A stretch of DNA of 64,000 nucleotides from JAMXLO01 sp963812075 (GTDB lineage Bacteria; Pseudomonadota; Alphaproteobacteria; Acetobacterales; Acetobacteraceae), in assembly GCA_963812075.1 (NCBI GenBank), contig CAWETN010000014.1, positions 62,001 through 126,000 on the forward strand, given 5' to 3'. The notes below the pieces were generated by a model. That model made no database searches, was not told the origin of the DNA, and saw only the letters and a list, made by a program, of their open reading frames with translations. Every line of letters starts with the position of its first letter. Position 1 is the first letter of the stretch. Made by a program: the position numbers and the translations under genes. Below, in pieces: positions 1 to 9,361 of the stretch.

Positions 1-1
1 G

Positions 2-568
2 GTCGCCAAGGCACTCGACCTGGCGCAGACGCAGGGTCAGGACAAGGACACTCAGATCGCCAACCTGAGCCAGAAGCTGAACGTGGCGCTGGCGGCCAAG
101 GTCGAGGAATTGCAGCGCTACCGCAGCGAGTTCTTCGGCAAGCTGCGCGATGTCCTGTCGAACCGTTCGGGTGTCCAGGTCGTCGGCGATCGTTTCGTGC
201 TGCAGAGCGAAGTGCTGTTCCCGCTGGGCAGCGCCGAGTTGACCCAGGCGGGTCAGAACAGCCTTACCGCACTCGCGATCACCATTAAGGATATCGCCCG
301 CGAGATTCCGCCGGACGTCAAGTGGATCCTGCGCGTCGACGGCCACACCGACCGACAGCCGATCAAGGGCACGGGTGCGTTCGCGTCCAACTGGGAATTG
401 TCGGTGGCGCGCGCCATCACCGTGGTGAAGCTGCTGATCGCCGACGGCGTGCCGCCGGAGCATCTGGCGGCGACGGGCTTCGCCGATTACCAGCCGCTCG
501 ACAACGAGGATACGCCGGACGCCTACGCGAAGAACCGCCGCATCGAGCTGCGGCTCACCGACCGGTAG
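2..568 (+). CDS. OmpA/MotB-family peptidoglycan-binding protein, C-terminal part (5' end outside window)
   Basis: The reading frame is already open at base 2 and ends at 568, so only the C-terminal ~188 residues are seen. The first ~45 residues are a Gln/Lys/Asp-rich, probably coiled segment. It is followed by an OmpA-like domain: a VDGHTD motif, a NWELSVARA segment, a GFADYQP loop and the terminal NRRIEL motif that binds diaminopimelate in peptidoglycan. In this family the domain tethers an outer-membrane or flagellar-motor-like protein to the cell wall. Without the N-terminus I cannot separate a MotB-like stator, an OmpA porin or a coiled-coil envelope protein; the helical linker favours a MotB-like or envelope protein. 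It converges on the TPR gene with a 20-bp gap. Confidence 0.85.
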   Translation, partial: VAKALDLAQTQGQDKDTQIANLSQKLNVALAAKVEELQRYRSEFFGKLRDVLSNRSGVQVVGDRFVLQSEVLFPLGSAELTQAGQNSLTALAITIKDIAREIPPDVKWILRVDGHTDRQPIKGTGAFASNWELSVARAITVVKLLIADGVPPEHLAATGFADYQPLDNEDTPDAYAKNRRIELRLTDR

Positions 569-588
569 TTATCCCCGCGGCCATCGAG

Positions 589-1158
589 CTACGCCTCCTC
601 GCCCAGCGCGTGGCGGCGCAGGTCCTTCAGGCGCTCCTGGCCGCCTGGCGTCTTCGGATCGATTTCCAGCACCTTCTGCCAGGCGGAATAGGCGCCCTTC
701 CAGTCCTTCCGCGCCTCGGAGATCGCCGCCAGCGTCTGCAATGCGGCGAAGCTGCGCGGCTCGTGCTGCAGCGTGGCCTGGAGGTCGGCAATCGCGCCGG
801 GCGTGTCGCCGGCGGCGAACCGCGCCACCGCACGCTGGTGATACGCCTCCGCCAGGTTCGGATCGAGCGTGATTGCCGAGGAAAAATCCTCGATCGCGTC
901 CTGGTGCGCGTCGGCCTTCATCTCGCGGAGTCCGCGGCTCATCAGCAGGGTGACCGCTGGGGTTCCGGAGTTCAGCCAGAGTTGGCGGATCTGCTCTTCC
1001 AGCGGTCCGGCGATCTCCTCGCTGGGCGCCGTCTTCAGCGCGCCCAGCAGTTTGTCGAGCGCGGCGCGCCGGTCGTTGCCCGGGGCCGCCGCATTCTGCG
1101 CGTTCGCCGCCAGCGTCGCGGAGAACATCATGGCCAGGAGGATCGGCTTCACAGACAT
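589..1158 (-). CDS. secreted tetratricopeptide-repeat protein
   Basis: 189 residues. The N-terminus (MSVKPILLAMMFSATLAANA) looks like a Sec signal peptide, so the product is probably periplasmic. From about residue 85 onward there are at least three TPR-like helical pairs; DAIEDFSSAITLDPNLAEAY is a canonical TPR core, followed by an ADLQATLQHEP repeat and an AWQKVLEIDP repeat. TPR proteins act as scaffolds; no catalytic motif is seen. The ATG at 1158 lies 10 bp inside the 3' end of glcF on the same strand, so translation is probably coupled and the gene is the last of the glycolate operon. Open frames reading further upstream in this phase belong to the shadow of glcF, which is why this start was chosen. 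Confidence 0.82.
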   Translation of the reverse strand: MSVKPILLAMMFSATLAANAQNAAAPGNDRRAALDKLLGALKTAPSEEIAGPLEEQIRQLWLNSGTPAVTLLMSRGLREMKADAHQDAIEDFSSAITLDPNLAEAYHQRAVARFAAGDTPGAIADLQATLQHEPRSFAALQTLAAISEARKDWKGAYSAWQKVLEIDPKTPGGQERLKDLRRHALGEEA

Positions 1159-2474
1159 CGGTCGTGCTTTCGTTGCAGGCCCGGCGGCATCGGACCACCC
1201 GCCATCCAATCGAGCAACTCCACCGTGTGCACGACCTGCAGGCCGCTGCCGGACAACTGGGTGATACAGCCGATATTGCCGGCAGCGATCAGGTCGGCCT
1301 CGGTTGCCCGGAGGTTGCCGAGCTTGCGTTCGCGCAGCCGTGCGGCGATCTCCGGCTGCAGCAAGTTGTAGGTTCCGGCCGATCCGCAGCAGATATGCCC
1401 CTCGGCCGGCTCCTTCACGACGAAGCCCGCCCGTTGCAGCAACGCCTTCGGCTGTAGCGTGACCTGCTGGCCATGTTGCAGGCTGCAGGCTGAGTGATAG
1501 GCCACTGTCAGTCCGGGCGCGTCCCGCGTCGGCGCGTAGCCGATGCGCGACAGAAATTCGCTGATGTCGCACGCCAGCCGCGCGACGCGGTCGGCGTTGC
1601 CGCGCAACGGCTCCGGCTCCGAGCGGCACATGAACCCGTAATCCTTGACCGTCGTTCCGCAGCCGGACGCATTGATCACGATGGCGTCGAGCCCCGCACC
1701 GTCGATCTCCCGGCACCACGCAGCGACGTTGGCGCGGACCCGCGCCATGGCAGATGCATGCTGGCCCATGTGATGATTGAGCGCACCACAACAGCCTGCA
1801 GCCTCCGCCACCACGACCTCGACGCCCATGCGTGTCAGCAGCCGTACCGTCGCCTCATTGATCGCCGGCGCCAGAACCTGCTGCGCACAGCCGGCGAGCA
1901 GCGCCACGCGGGCACGGCGTTCGCCCTGCGCCGGATGCACCCGCGGCGCCCCGCGCGCATTGCTTGGCGGCAACGCGCCCGGGGTCAGGTCCAGCATCGC
2001 CTGCACCCTGCGACCGAACGGCCCCGTACGGCCAAGCATTCGTGCGAATGGCCGCGCCAGGCGAGCCCCGAACAGCGACGCGCGGAACAGCGCCGGACGC
2101 GGCAGCACCGTCCCCAGCACGGCGCGCAACGCACGCTCGTGCCATGGCCGGCGATAGGTCTGCTCGATATAGCTGCGCGCGTGATCGACCAGGTGCATGT
2201 AGTGCACGCCGGACGGACAGGTGGTCATGCAGGCGAGGCACGACAGACAGCGATCGACGTGGCGCACCACGTCCTCGGTGGCCGGACGACCGGTCTCCAG
2301 CATGTCCTTGATCAGGTAGATGCGCCCACGCGGGCTGTCGAGTTCGTCGCCCAGCAGCAGGAAGGTCGGGCAGGTCGCCGTGCACAACCCGCAGTGTACA
2401 CAGGTGCGCAACACCTGATTGGATGCGGCGGTGGCGGGGTCGCGCAGCTGTTCGGCGGAGAAGTTGGTCTGCAT
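1149..2474 (-). CDS. glcF: glycolate oxidase iron-sulfur subunit GlcF
   Basis: 441 residues, a normal GlcF length. The first ferredoxin-type motif CVHCGLCTATCP starts at residue 25 and a second, CLSCLACMTTCP, lies near residue 75; each would bind a [4Fe-4S] cluster. The C-terminal half has two cysteine-rich CCG domains (AAGCCGALNH and HICCGSAGTYN). In the family GlcDEF oxidises glycolate to glyoxylate at the cytoplasmic face of the membrane and passes electrons to the quinone pool; GlcF carries the electrons. It starts 3 bp after the stop of the small membrane protein and overlaps the TPR gene at its 3' end, so it sits inside one transcription unit with glcE and glcD. Confidence 0.95.
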   Translation of the reverse strand: MQTNFSAEQLRDPATAASNQVLRTCVHCGLCTATCPTFLLLGDELDSPRGRIYLIKDMLETGRPATEDVVRHVDRCLSCLACMTTCPSGVHYMHLVDHARSYIEQTYRRPWHERALRAVLGTVLPRPALFRASLFGARLARPFARMLGRTGPFGRRVQAMLDLTPGALPPSNARGAPRVHPAQGERRARVALLAGCAQQVLAPAINEATVRLLTRMGVEVVVAEAAGCCGALNHHMGQHASAMARVRANVAAWCREIDGAGLDAIVINASGCGTTVKDYGFMCRSEPEPLRGNADRVARLACDISEFLSRIGYAPTRDAPGLTVAYHSACSLQHGQQVTLQPKALLQRAGFVVKEPAEGHICCGSAGTYNLLQPEIAARLRERKLGNLRATEADLIAAGNIGCITQLSGSGLQVVHTVELLDWMAGGPMPPGLQRKHDRCL

Positions 2475-2477
2475 GGT

Positions 2478-2741
2478 TCAGGTCCGGGGTGGCGGCATGT
2501 AGCGCAGCAGCCAGACCGACAGTCCGAGCCAGAACAGTGAAAGCAGGAAGAACACCAGCGACAGCTGGAGGTCGCTCAGGAAGACCGTCGTGAACAGCAG
2601 TGCGACCGCGCCCATCATCAGCAGGAACCGAAGGTTCAGGACGCGCCTTTCCGGATGGATCCGGTAATACTGGATACACAGCACGACGAAGCTGACGATG
2701 AACCAAGGCGCGATCGCGCCCGTGGGAATGTGTATGCCCAC
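2478..2741 (-). CDS. small three-helix membrane protein nested between glcE and glcF
   Basis: 87 residues, using a GTG start that directly follows the glcE stop codon; the stop is 3 bp before the glcF ATG, so the frame fills the gap exactly. Three hydrophobic stretches are visible (about residues 12-26, 38-54 and 58-80), with a basic loop HPERRVLNLR between the first two and a short PPPRT tail. I do not recognise the family. The position and tight spacing suggest co-translation with the glycolate oxidase subunits. One possible role (inference) is a membrane anchor or quinone-proximal subunit for the otherwise soluble GlcDEF complex. Hydrophobicity and exact fit argue it is real rather than a shadow frame. 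Confidence 0.7.
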   Translation of the reverse strand: MGIHIPTGAIAPWFIVSFVVLCIQYYRIHPERRVLNLRFLLMMGAVALLFTTVFLSDLQLSLVFFLLSLFWLGLSVWLLRYMPPPRT

Positions 2742-3929
2742 CTAAAGGCCTCCGTACAGCCGGCCAGGGTTCAGTATTCCGTGCGGGTCGAACGCCGCCT
2801 TCACTCGCCGGGTGATGCGCGCCAGGGGCTCTGGCTCGGGCGGGATCACGTTCACCGCGGTGCGCAGCGCGTCGGTGCCGCGCAGCAGCAGCCAGGTGCC
2901 GCCGGCCGCCATCGCCGCCGCTTCGACCGACTCGTGCGCCGCGGTGGTCGCGGGCGCCGCGATCAGCGCCAGGCCGCCACCCCAGTCGAGGTAGCCCGTC
3001 GCACCGATCGTGTCCGACAGCGTGCGCAGCACGACCGGCCCGGCCGACGGACGCACCGATATCCGCCAGACTGCGTCGGCGGGCTCCGCCGCGAGCGGCA
3101 CGCGGTCACGAATCGCACGCCACGCCGCGCGTGACTCTGCGTCACCGAGAATCTCGCACCGGGGGACCTGAAGGTCGCGCCGCAGCCGGGCCGTGCGATA
3201 CTCCACGGACGACCGGAAATCCTCGATGCGCACCACAGCGACGGGGCTCCCGAAGTCGGCAAGCGCGGGCACCCGGCGTGCCGCCGCCGCCGGCAGCCAC
3301 GCCCCAGCCGAGACCCCGTAGGGCGATCCAAGCGCCGCCGACAGCGCCGCCACGCCCGCCGCCGCGTCGAGACCAGGGAAAACCATCGTGCCAACCGCTT
3401 CGGGCGCTGGCAGCACTTTCAGCGTCACTTCGGTGATGACGCCCAGCGTGCCGTGGCTGCCGGTAAGCAGCTTGCAGAGGTCGAGCCCGGTGACGTTCTT
3501 CAGCACGCGCCCGCCCGAATGGATCGCCTCGCCATGCCCTGTCACCGCGCGGATGCCAAGCACATGATCGCGCGTCGCTCCCCACGCGATGCGCCGCGGG
3601 CCGGACAGGTTGGTCGCGACCACCCCGCCCAGCGTCTGCGCGCCAAGGTCGGGTGGTTCGGCGATGATGTGCTGGCCGTGCTCAGCCAGAGTCGCCTCGA
3701 TCTCGACCAGCGGTGTTCCGGCGCGCGCGGAGATGACCAGTTCGTTGGGTGAATAGAGCGTGACCCCGGTGAGTTTGCACGTCGAGAGCGAGCGCGCTGC
3801 CTGCACCGGCCGCAGCATGCCCGCCTTGGTGCCGTTGCCGCAGATCTGCAACGGCTGCCCGTCTCGCGCGGCCTCCCCGATCGCGGCGGCAAGTGCAGCT
3901 TCGTCAGCCGGAGCAAACGACTCACTCAT
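2742..3929 (-). CDS. glcE: glycolate oxidase FAD-binding subunit GlcE
   Basis: 395 residues. The N-terminal FAD_binding_4 (PCMH) fold is seen from about residue 25 to 185, with a YSPNELVISARAGTPL segment typical of GlcE, then AEPPDLGAQTLGGVVATN and LLTGSHGTLGVITEVTLKV, which contact the FAD. The C-terminal half is shorter than in GlcD, as expected for GlcE, and ends with FDPHGILNPGRLYGG, the conserved family tail. It is the second flavin subunit of the glycolate oxidase. It lies 187 bp downstream of the glcD stop, a gap that holds no gene, and its stop abuts the start of the small membrane protein. Confidence 0.95.
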   Translation of the reverse strand: MSESFAPADEAALAAAIGEAARDGQPLQICGNGTKAGMLRPVQAARSLSTCKLTGVTLYSPNELVISARAGTPLVEIEATLAEHGQHIIAEPPDLGAQTLGGVVATNLSGPRRIAWGATRDHVLGIRAVTGHGEAIHSGGRVLKNVTGLDLCKLLTGSHGTLGVITEVTLKVLPAPEAVGTMVFPGLDAAAGVAALSAALGSPYGVSAGAWLPAAAARRVPALADFGSPVAVVRIEDFRSSVEYRTARLRRDLQVPRCEILGDAESRAAWRAIRDRVPLAAEPADAVWRISVRPSAGPVVLRTLSDTIGATGYLDWGGGLALIAAPATTAAHESVEAAAMAAGGTWLLLRGTDALRTAVNVIPPEPEPLARITRRVKAAFDPHGILNPGRLYGGL

Positions 3930-4115
3930 GCTGCTACGCCAAGCGAAGCACGGGCTGGTTGGCCGGGTTGGGGAGGCGGGCAGATTCTCCGATGCCGTTC
4001 ATAATGGACAATCTAGCATGCGACGATGCTCGACGAACCCTCCCCTTGTGCAACCGGGGGTGAATGCAGCCGCGACGGCCCCGGTTTGCCGCAAGGCAGT
4101 GGACGCTGTGCCGTG

Positions 4116-5555
4116 TCAGCCGGCGTGAGCGGGTCGCTCAACCAGCGGAAACACCTTGTTGGCGTTCAGCAGCCAGCCAGGGTCGAATGCCTCCTTCACG
4201 CGGCGCTGCTGTTCCAGCTCATGCGCAGCGAACTGCACCGGCATGAGCTCGCGCTTCTCCACACCGACCCCGTGTTCGCCGGTCAGGCAGCCGCCCACCT
4301 CGACGCAGAGCTTCAGGATGTCGGCGCCGAACTCCTCCGCCTTGCGGAAGCTCTCCGGATCGTTGGCGTCGAACATGATCAGGGGATGCAGGTTGCCGTC
4401 GCCGGCGTGGAAGATGTTGGCGACCTTCAGGCCATACGCGTCGCTCATCTCGCGCATCCGCCGCATCACGTCCGGCAGCCGCGAGGTAGGGATCGTGCCG
4501 TCCATGCACAGATAGTCCGGGCTGATGCGACCGATCGCCCCGAACGCCCCCTTGCGGCCCTTCCAGATCGCCAGCGACTCCTCCGCCGACTGCGACACCT
4601 TCAGGCTGATCGGGTCGTGGCGCTCACAGATGGCGCGGATGCGCGCCAGCAGGTCGTCCTGTTCCGCCTCGCTGCCCTCCACCTCGATGATCAGCATCGC
4701 CTCGGCATCCAGCGGATAGCCGGCGTGGGCAAACTCTTCGCAGGCATGGATCGCCGGCCGATCCATGAACTCCAGCGCCACCGGGATGATGCCCGACGAG
4801 ATGATCGCATCCACGCATGCGCCGGCGACCTCGTTGGAGCGGAAGCCCGCCAGCATCGCCCGCGCACCTTCCGGCGAGCGCAGGATGCGCACGGTGACCT
4901 CGGTGATGATCGCCAGCTGCCCCTCGCTGCCGGTGAGCAGGCCCAGCCAGTCGTAGCCGGCGGCATCGAGATGCGCACCGCCGATCGACAGGATCTCGCC
5001 CGCCACCGTGACCAGCTTCAGGCCCAACAGGTTGTTGGCGGTGACGCCGTATTTCAGACAATGCGCGCCGCCCGAGTTCATGTTGACGTTGCCGCCGATC
5101 ATGCAGGCAAGCTGGCTCGACGGATCGGGCGCATAGAAGAAGCCACGCTCCTGCACCGCGTTGGTGATGCCGATATTGGTGACGCCGGCCTGCACCGTGG
5201 CGCAGCGGTCGGTATAGTCGATGTCAAGGATGCGGTTCATCCGCATCAGCCCCACCACCACCGCATCCGCCATCGGCAGCGCCCCGCCCGATAGCGACGT
5301 ACCTGCGCCCCGCGGCACCACGCGCACGCCCTCGGACTGGCAGAAGCGCATCACGGCCGCGACCTGCTCGGTGGTGTCGGGCAGCACGACAACCAGCGGA
5401 GGCTGCCGGTAGGCGGCGAGGCCGTCGGTCTCGTACGGTTTCAGCCGCAGGGGTTCGGCGATCACCGCATCGGCGGGCAGCAGTGCGCGCAGGGCGGCGA
5501 CGATGACGTCGCGCCGCGCCAGGATGTCGGGCTTGGGGGTGGGCTGGCGGATCAT
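4116..5555 (-). CDS. glcD: glycolate oxidase catalytic FAD subunit GlcD
   Basis: 479 residues, normal for GlcD. The FAD_binding_4 domain occupies about residues 55-230 (VVPRGAGTSLSGGALP, MIGGNVNMNSGGAH, LLTGSEGQLAIITEVTVRI) and the FAD-oxidase_C domain follows, with IFHAGDGNLHPLIMFD and GEHGVGVEKRELMP; the latter carries the catalytic histidine region. It oxidises glycolate (possibly D-lactate) to the 2-oxoacid. The ATG at 5555 gives MIRQPTPKP; an open frame continues upstream into the transporter gene only because that gene has a frameshift, so the upstream extension is not part of GlcD. The 74-bp gap to the transporter supports a common transcript. Confidence 0.95.
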   Translation of the reverse strand: MIRQPTPKPDILARRDVIVAALRALLPADAVIAEPLRLKPYETDGLAAYRQPPLVVVLPDTTEQVAAVMRFCQSEGVRVVPRGAGTSLSGGALPMADAVVVGLMRMNRILDIDYTDRCATVQAGVTNIGITNAVQERGFFYAPDPSSQLACMIGGNVNMNSGGAHCLKYGVTANNLLGLKLVTVAGEILSIGGAHLDAAGYDWLGLLTGSEGQLAIITEVTVRILRSPEGARAMLAGFRSNEVAGACVDAIISSGIIPVALEFMDRPAIHACEEFAHAGYPLDAEAMLIIEVEGSEAEQDDLLARIRAICERHDPISLKVSQSAEESLAIWKGRKGAFGAIGRISPDYLCMDGTIPTSRLPDVMRRMREMSDAYGLKVANIFHAGDGNLHPLIMFDANDPESFRKAEEFGADILKLCVEVGGCLTGEHGVGVEKRELMPVQFAAHELEQQRRVKEAFDPGWLLNANKVFPLVERPAHAG

Positions 5556-5629
5556 GGAGGAAAAATGGGCCCGCGGCCTGCGCGTGGCAAGCGACTGTCC
5601 ACGACAGCTCGCCGGACCGCAGAGCCCGT

Positions 5630-6947
5630 TCAGACCGGCGCCGGGCGCACCTCGGGCCGCACCGCCGGCTCCCGGCCGTTGAGTTCCGCATGCATGCGGG
5701 CAACGTCCAGTTCGCCCTCCCAGCGCGCCACCACCACCGTCGCCACACCATTGCCGATCAGGTTGGTGAGCGCGCGCGCCTCCGACATGAAGCGATCGAC
5801 GCCCAGGATCAGTGCGATCGCCGCGACCGGGAATGTGCTCGACGGACGACAGCGTCGCCGCCAGCACGATGAAGCCGCTGCCGGTCACCCCAGCCGCGCC
5901 TTTCGACGTCAGCAGCAGCACCGCCAGCACGGTGACCTGGTGCCAGATCGTCAGCTCGGTGTTGGTCGCCTGCGCCAGGAAGATCGCCGCCATCGTCAGG
6001 TAGATGCAGGTGCCGTCGAGGTTGAACGAGTACCCGGTGGGGATCACCAGCCCGACGATCGACCGGTGGCAGCCAAGTTGCTCCATGCGCGCCATCATCC
6101 GCGGCAGCACCGATTCCGAGGACGAGGTGCCGAGTACGATCAGCAGCTCCTCCTTGATGTAGCGGATGAATTTCAGGATGTTGAAGCCGCACAGCGCCGC
6201 TACGCCGCCGAGAGCCACGAAGATGAACAGCAGGCAGGTTATGTAGACGCTCGCCATCAGCTGGCCGAGCTGCACCAGCGTACCGAGGCCGTAGCGGCCG
6301 ATGGTGAAGGCCATCGCGCCGAATGCACCGATCGGCGCAGCCCGCATGATGAAGCGGACGACGCCGAAGAAGGCCTCCATCACGCCGTCGATGAACTGCG
6401 CCACCGGCTTGCCGCGCTCGCCCATGAACTGCAGGCTGAAGGCGAACAGCAGCGCGAAGAACAGCACCTGGATCACGTCGCCTTCGGCAAAAGCGCTGAC
6501 CACAGTGGTGGGGATGATGTGCGCGACATAGTCCCAGGCGCTCATCTTGCCGGCCTGGGTCACGAAGGACTGGATGCTGCGGGTATCGATGGTCCTCGCA
6601 TCGACGTTCATGCCGACGCCCGGCTGCCAGACGTTCACCACCGCCAGACCGATGACCAGGGCCAGCGTGGTCATCAGCTCGAAATACACCAGGGCCTTCA
6701 GACCGACGCGGCCGACCTTCTTCATGTCCTGCATGCCGGCGATGCCGTGCACCACGGTGCAGAAGATGATCGGGCCGATCACCATCTTGATCGCCGCTAT
6801 GAACATGTCGCCGAGCGGCTTGAGGCTGGCACCCGTTGCGGGGAAGAAGTGGCCGATCAGCACGCCCAACGCGATCGCAGCCAGGACCTGGACATACAGG
6901 TGGTGATGTATGGGCCGAGACACCTTGCCTTCTGCGACGGTGTTCAT
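5630..6947 (-). CDS. DctA-type dicarboxylate/cation symporter (one frameshift)
   Basis: The conserved frame starts at ATG 6947 and shows the dicarboxylate/amino acid:cation symporter family: MVIGPIIFCTVVHGIAGM, the serine-rich re-entrant loop LGTSSSESVLPRMM, and the VIPTGYSFNLDGTCIYL sodium/substrate site. After ATLSSVEHIP the frame breaks at about 5827-5831, where one extra base lies in a C/G run. The family sequence then continues in the next frame and ends at the TGA at 5630-5632, giving ~438 residues as expected. Being first in the glcDEF operon, it plausibly imports glycolate or a related C2-C4 acid; that substrate is inference, as the family classically carries succinate, fumarate and malate. 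The frameshift may be a sequence error. Confidence 0.88.
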
Positions 6948-7072
6948 GCGGGTCCCCTTCCGGTCCTCCAGCGACACCCTAGCCGCCCATGCCACGGCAA
7001 CGCAACGAGTGAGCCGGCAGAGTATCATAGATAACATTTTACGAGATCTTTGATAACTGTCATCCTGACACG

Positions 7073-7528
7073 ATGCAGATCGCCGACGCCATCCCCAACC
7101 TTCCGGCTGACATTGTCAGGCATGCGCTCGGGACACTGATCGGGCTCCTGCCGAGACCGACCGCCGACACGCCGGAGAACCGCGCTGCCTGCGAGGCGAC
7201 TGCTGTCGCCGCCGTGGCGGCGCTTCGCCCCACCGATGCCTTTCAGCTGCTGCTCGCCGTCCAGATTGTCGGCACGTATGCCCACGCCATGGAATGCCTG
7301 CGCCTGTCCGCAGAACCAGGCCGGTCGGTCGACCTTGTTGCGCGTACCCGTTCGTGGGCGGCGTCCCTGATACGGGTCATGCACGAGAGCCTGCGTGATC
7401 TTGGACGGGCGCAGGCAAAGGCCCGGAAGCCCGGGACCACCCATACCGGGGCACGATCCCGGGCGGAGCCGAGGCGCGCACGGTCGGTCACCGATCCTGT
7501 CAGGCCGAAGCTCCATCTGGTGAATTGA
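7073..7528 (+). CDS. conserved hypothetical protein, helical
   Basis: 151 residues, divergent from the glycolate operon with a 125-bp shared upstream region that should hold both promoters. The first ~105 residues look like a compact alpha-helical domain (PENRAACEATAVAAVAALRP, then AVQIVGTYAHAMECLRLS and SWAASLIRVMHESLRDLGRA). The rest is a basic, low-complexity tail. I recall similar short proteins of unknown role in Acetobacteraceae and related groups, but cannot name the family with certainty. Codon usage is consistent with coding. No signal peptide, membrane segment or catalytic motif is visible. Confidence 0.55.
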   Translation: MQIADAIPNLPADIVRHALGTLIGLLPRPTADTPENRAACEATAVAAVAALRPTDAFQLLLAVQIVGTYAHAMECLRLSAEPGRSVDLVARTRSWAASLIRVMHESLRDLGRAQAKARKPGTTHTGARSRAEPRRARSVTDPVRPKLHLVN

Positions 7529-7785
7529 GCGAACTGCCGACGACGCCGCCCGGCGTCGCGGACAGGTTCAGCAGCAGCCCTGAACCCGCCTTTGCCAATG
7601 GCGGAGCGCACCGCCTGGCGTTCCCGGAAGAACTCCTCGTAGCCTCGAGCGATCGAGGCATTCGAGCGCTTCGGCAAGGGCTCGCACGCGGCAACGCGAT
7701 GCTGCGCTGCAGTGCAGAGGCAATGACTTCCCGCGCACGGATGCGGTCATCGCGCGACGCTCGCAAGGCCTCGCCAGCTGTCCAG

Positions 7786-8719
7786 CTAGCCGGACAGGAC
7801 CAGAGGGTTCGGCGCATGGCGTGACCAGCCAGCCTCGCTCACCAGCAGATCCAGCCCGAGCGAGGCCAGGTCGTCGGCTATCGGATCGACCTGCATGTCC
7901 GACGCCTGGTACAGCATCTTCGCGTAGCCGCGGCAGGCGTCGCAGGTCTCGGCCTTCACTGCGCCGCCGCTGCCGTCGATCGCGTGCAGCGCCAGTCCGC
8001 CCGAACTCGCCGCAGCCGATGCACACCGCGCGCACGTGGTTCCATTCGGTCGCGCACAGCCCGCAGCGCAGGTAGCGCACGCCCGGCGCGTTGCCAGCCG
8101 CGGTGATCACGCCAGCCACCGGCGCAGCACCGCAGACCGGGCATCGCCCGCGCTGCGGCAGCAGGCGAAGCTGGTCCACCGGCAGCGAAGCGGCCAGGCG
8201 GGAGAAATAGGCTTGCAGCGATGCAGCAACATACAGTGCCGCGCCAGCCTGCCCGCCCGGCGGCCGACCGCCGAGATATCCGTCGGCGAGTTCTTCCAGC
8301 GCCGCCGCATCGGCGCGCCGCAGCCACGCGATCACCTCGACTGCCTGCGCCGGAAGCGCGTCCTCGCCGGGGCGGTCGAGCAGCGCCGCCAGCCCGCTGC
8401 GCCAGGCAGGATCGCGCCGGTGGGCCCCGGCGGCCAGGGGGGGCATGCACGCAGCGACGGCGTCCGCGACGGCGGACGGCGCGACGGGAGGCATCGCCGT
8501 CACCGCCGCCTGCTGCGCCCGCGCCAGCCGCGCCATGAAGCGCAGCCAGTCGCCCATCACGTGGCCGTCCGCCAACGCGACCAGCCGATCCGCGGTGCGC
8601 GAGAAGAGCCAGGCGGCGTCCGGCAGGACGATCGGCTCGGGCTGACGTACGCCCTCCTGCGGATCGCCGATGCGGCCGGTGATGACCCTGCCGTGCGGCC
8701 GCGCCTCAGTCGTCGCCAT
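7786..8719 (-). CDS. fdhE: formate dehydrogenase accessory protein FdhE (one frameshift)
   Basis: FdhE is a cytoplasmic rubredoxin-like iron protein needed to activate respiratory formate dehydrogenases. The frame starts at ATG 8717-8719, 14 bp inside the 3' end of fdoI. The zinc/iron ribbon motifs are clear: RCPVCGAAPVAGVI, then YLRCGLCATEWNHVRAVCIGCGEFG. Just after that motif one extra base in a C run at about 8000-8002 shifts the frame; the following frame gives a further Cys pair and the family-like C-terminus, ending at the TAG at 7786-7788 (~310 residues, normal length). Last gene of the fdo operon. The indel may be a sequence error, since residues on both sides are well conserved. Confidence 0.85.
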
Positions 8720-9361
8720 GGTGCCCGGCGGGATCCTTCGCCGTTTCGCGCAGCCACTTGCGGTGATGCCGCCACGACCAGCCGGCGCTGACGACGCCGC
8801 GCGTCATCGCCTGCACGCGTGCCGCGCACCCACAGCGCGGCGTAGACGTGCACGATCCAGACGCCGATGATCGCCACCGCCGCCAGGCTGTGCAGCAGCT
8901 GCGCGATGCGCTTCTGCTCGATCGTAGGTCCAGCCGAAGAAGTAGGTATCCCAGATCACCAGGCCGACTGCCGAACAGCACCAGGATCAGCAGGGTCATC
9001 AGCCAGAACACCAGCTTCTGCCCGGCATTGTAGCGGCCCACCTCGGGCGCATGCTCCTCGTCGTTGGCCAGCACGCGGCGGATCGCGACCGATCCAGCGC
9101 GTGTCGTCGCCGCTCCCACAGGTTGTGGCGGACGAAGCGGACGAACAGCATCGCGAAGCTCACCAGCAGCACGCTGCCGAACCAGGGATGGATCGCGCGC
9201 GTATAGGCGCCGCCGCCGAACAGCGCGGTGAGGAAGAACAGCGACGGATGGAACAGCGCCATGCCGGACAGCGCCAGCAGGATCAGGCAGGCCGCGGTGA
9301 TCCAGTGATTGATGCGCGCCGCGGTGGTGTAGCGCGCCAGCGTGCCGGGCGGCTGTCTCAT
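8706..9361 (-). CDS. fdoI: formate dehydrogenase cytochrome b556 (gamma) subunit FdoI (several frameshifts)
   Basis: The N-terminus is intact: RYTTAARINHWITAACLILL is the first haem-binding helix of the FdnI/FdoI family, followed by FGGGAYTRAIHPWFGSVLL. Later pieces in other frames match the same family: VGRYNAGQKLVFWLMTLLI, then IIGVWIVHVYAALWVRG (last haem-ligand helix) and a basic tail (SWRHHRKWLRETAKD) ending at TGA 8706-8708. About five single-base insertions (near 9105, 9085, 8972, 8930 and 8820) are needed to join them. The subunit anchors the FdoGH dimer in the inner membrane through two b haems and reduces quinone. Its ATG overlaps the fdoH stop (ATGA). Confidence 0.85.

Noticed and set aside
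589..1791. 400-codon version of the TPR gene starting at 1791
   Set aside because: The upstream part is a shadow of glcF; the product with a proper signal peptide starts at 1158.
4116..7037. Apparent 973-residue transporter-GlcD fusion protein
   Set aside because: The fusion exists only because of a frameshift in the transporter; between the two the translation is low-complexity and out of family frame. They are two genes.
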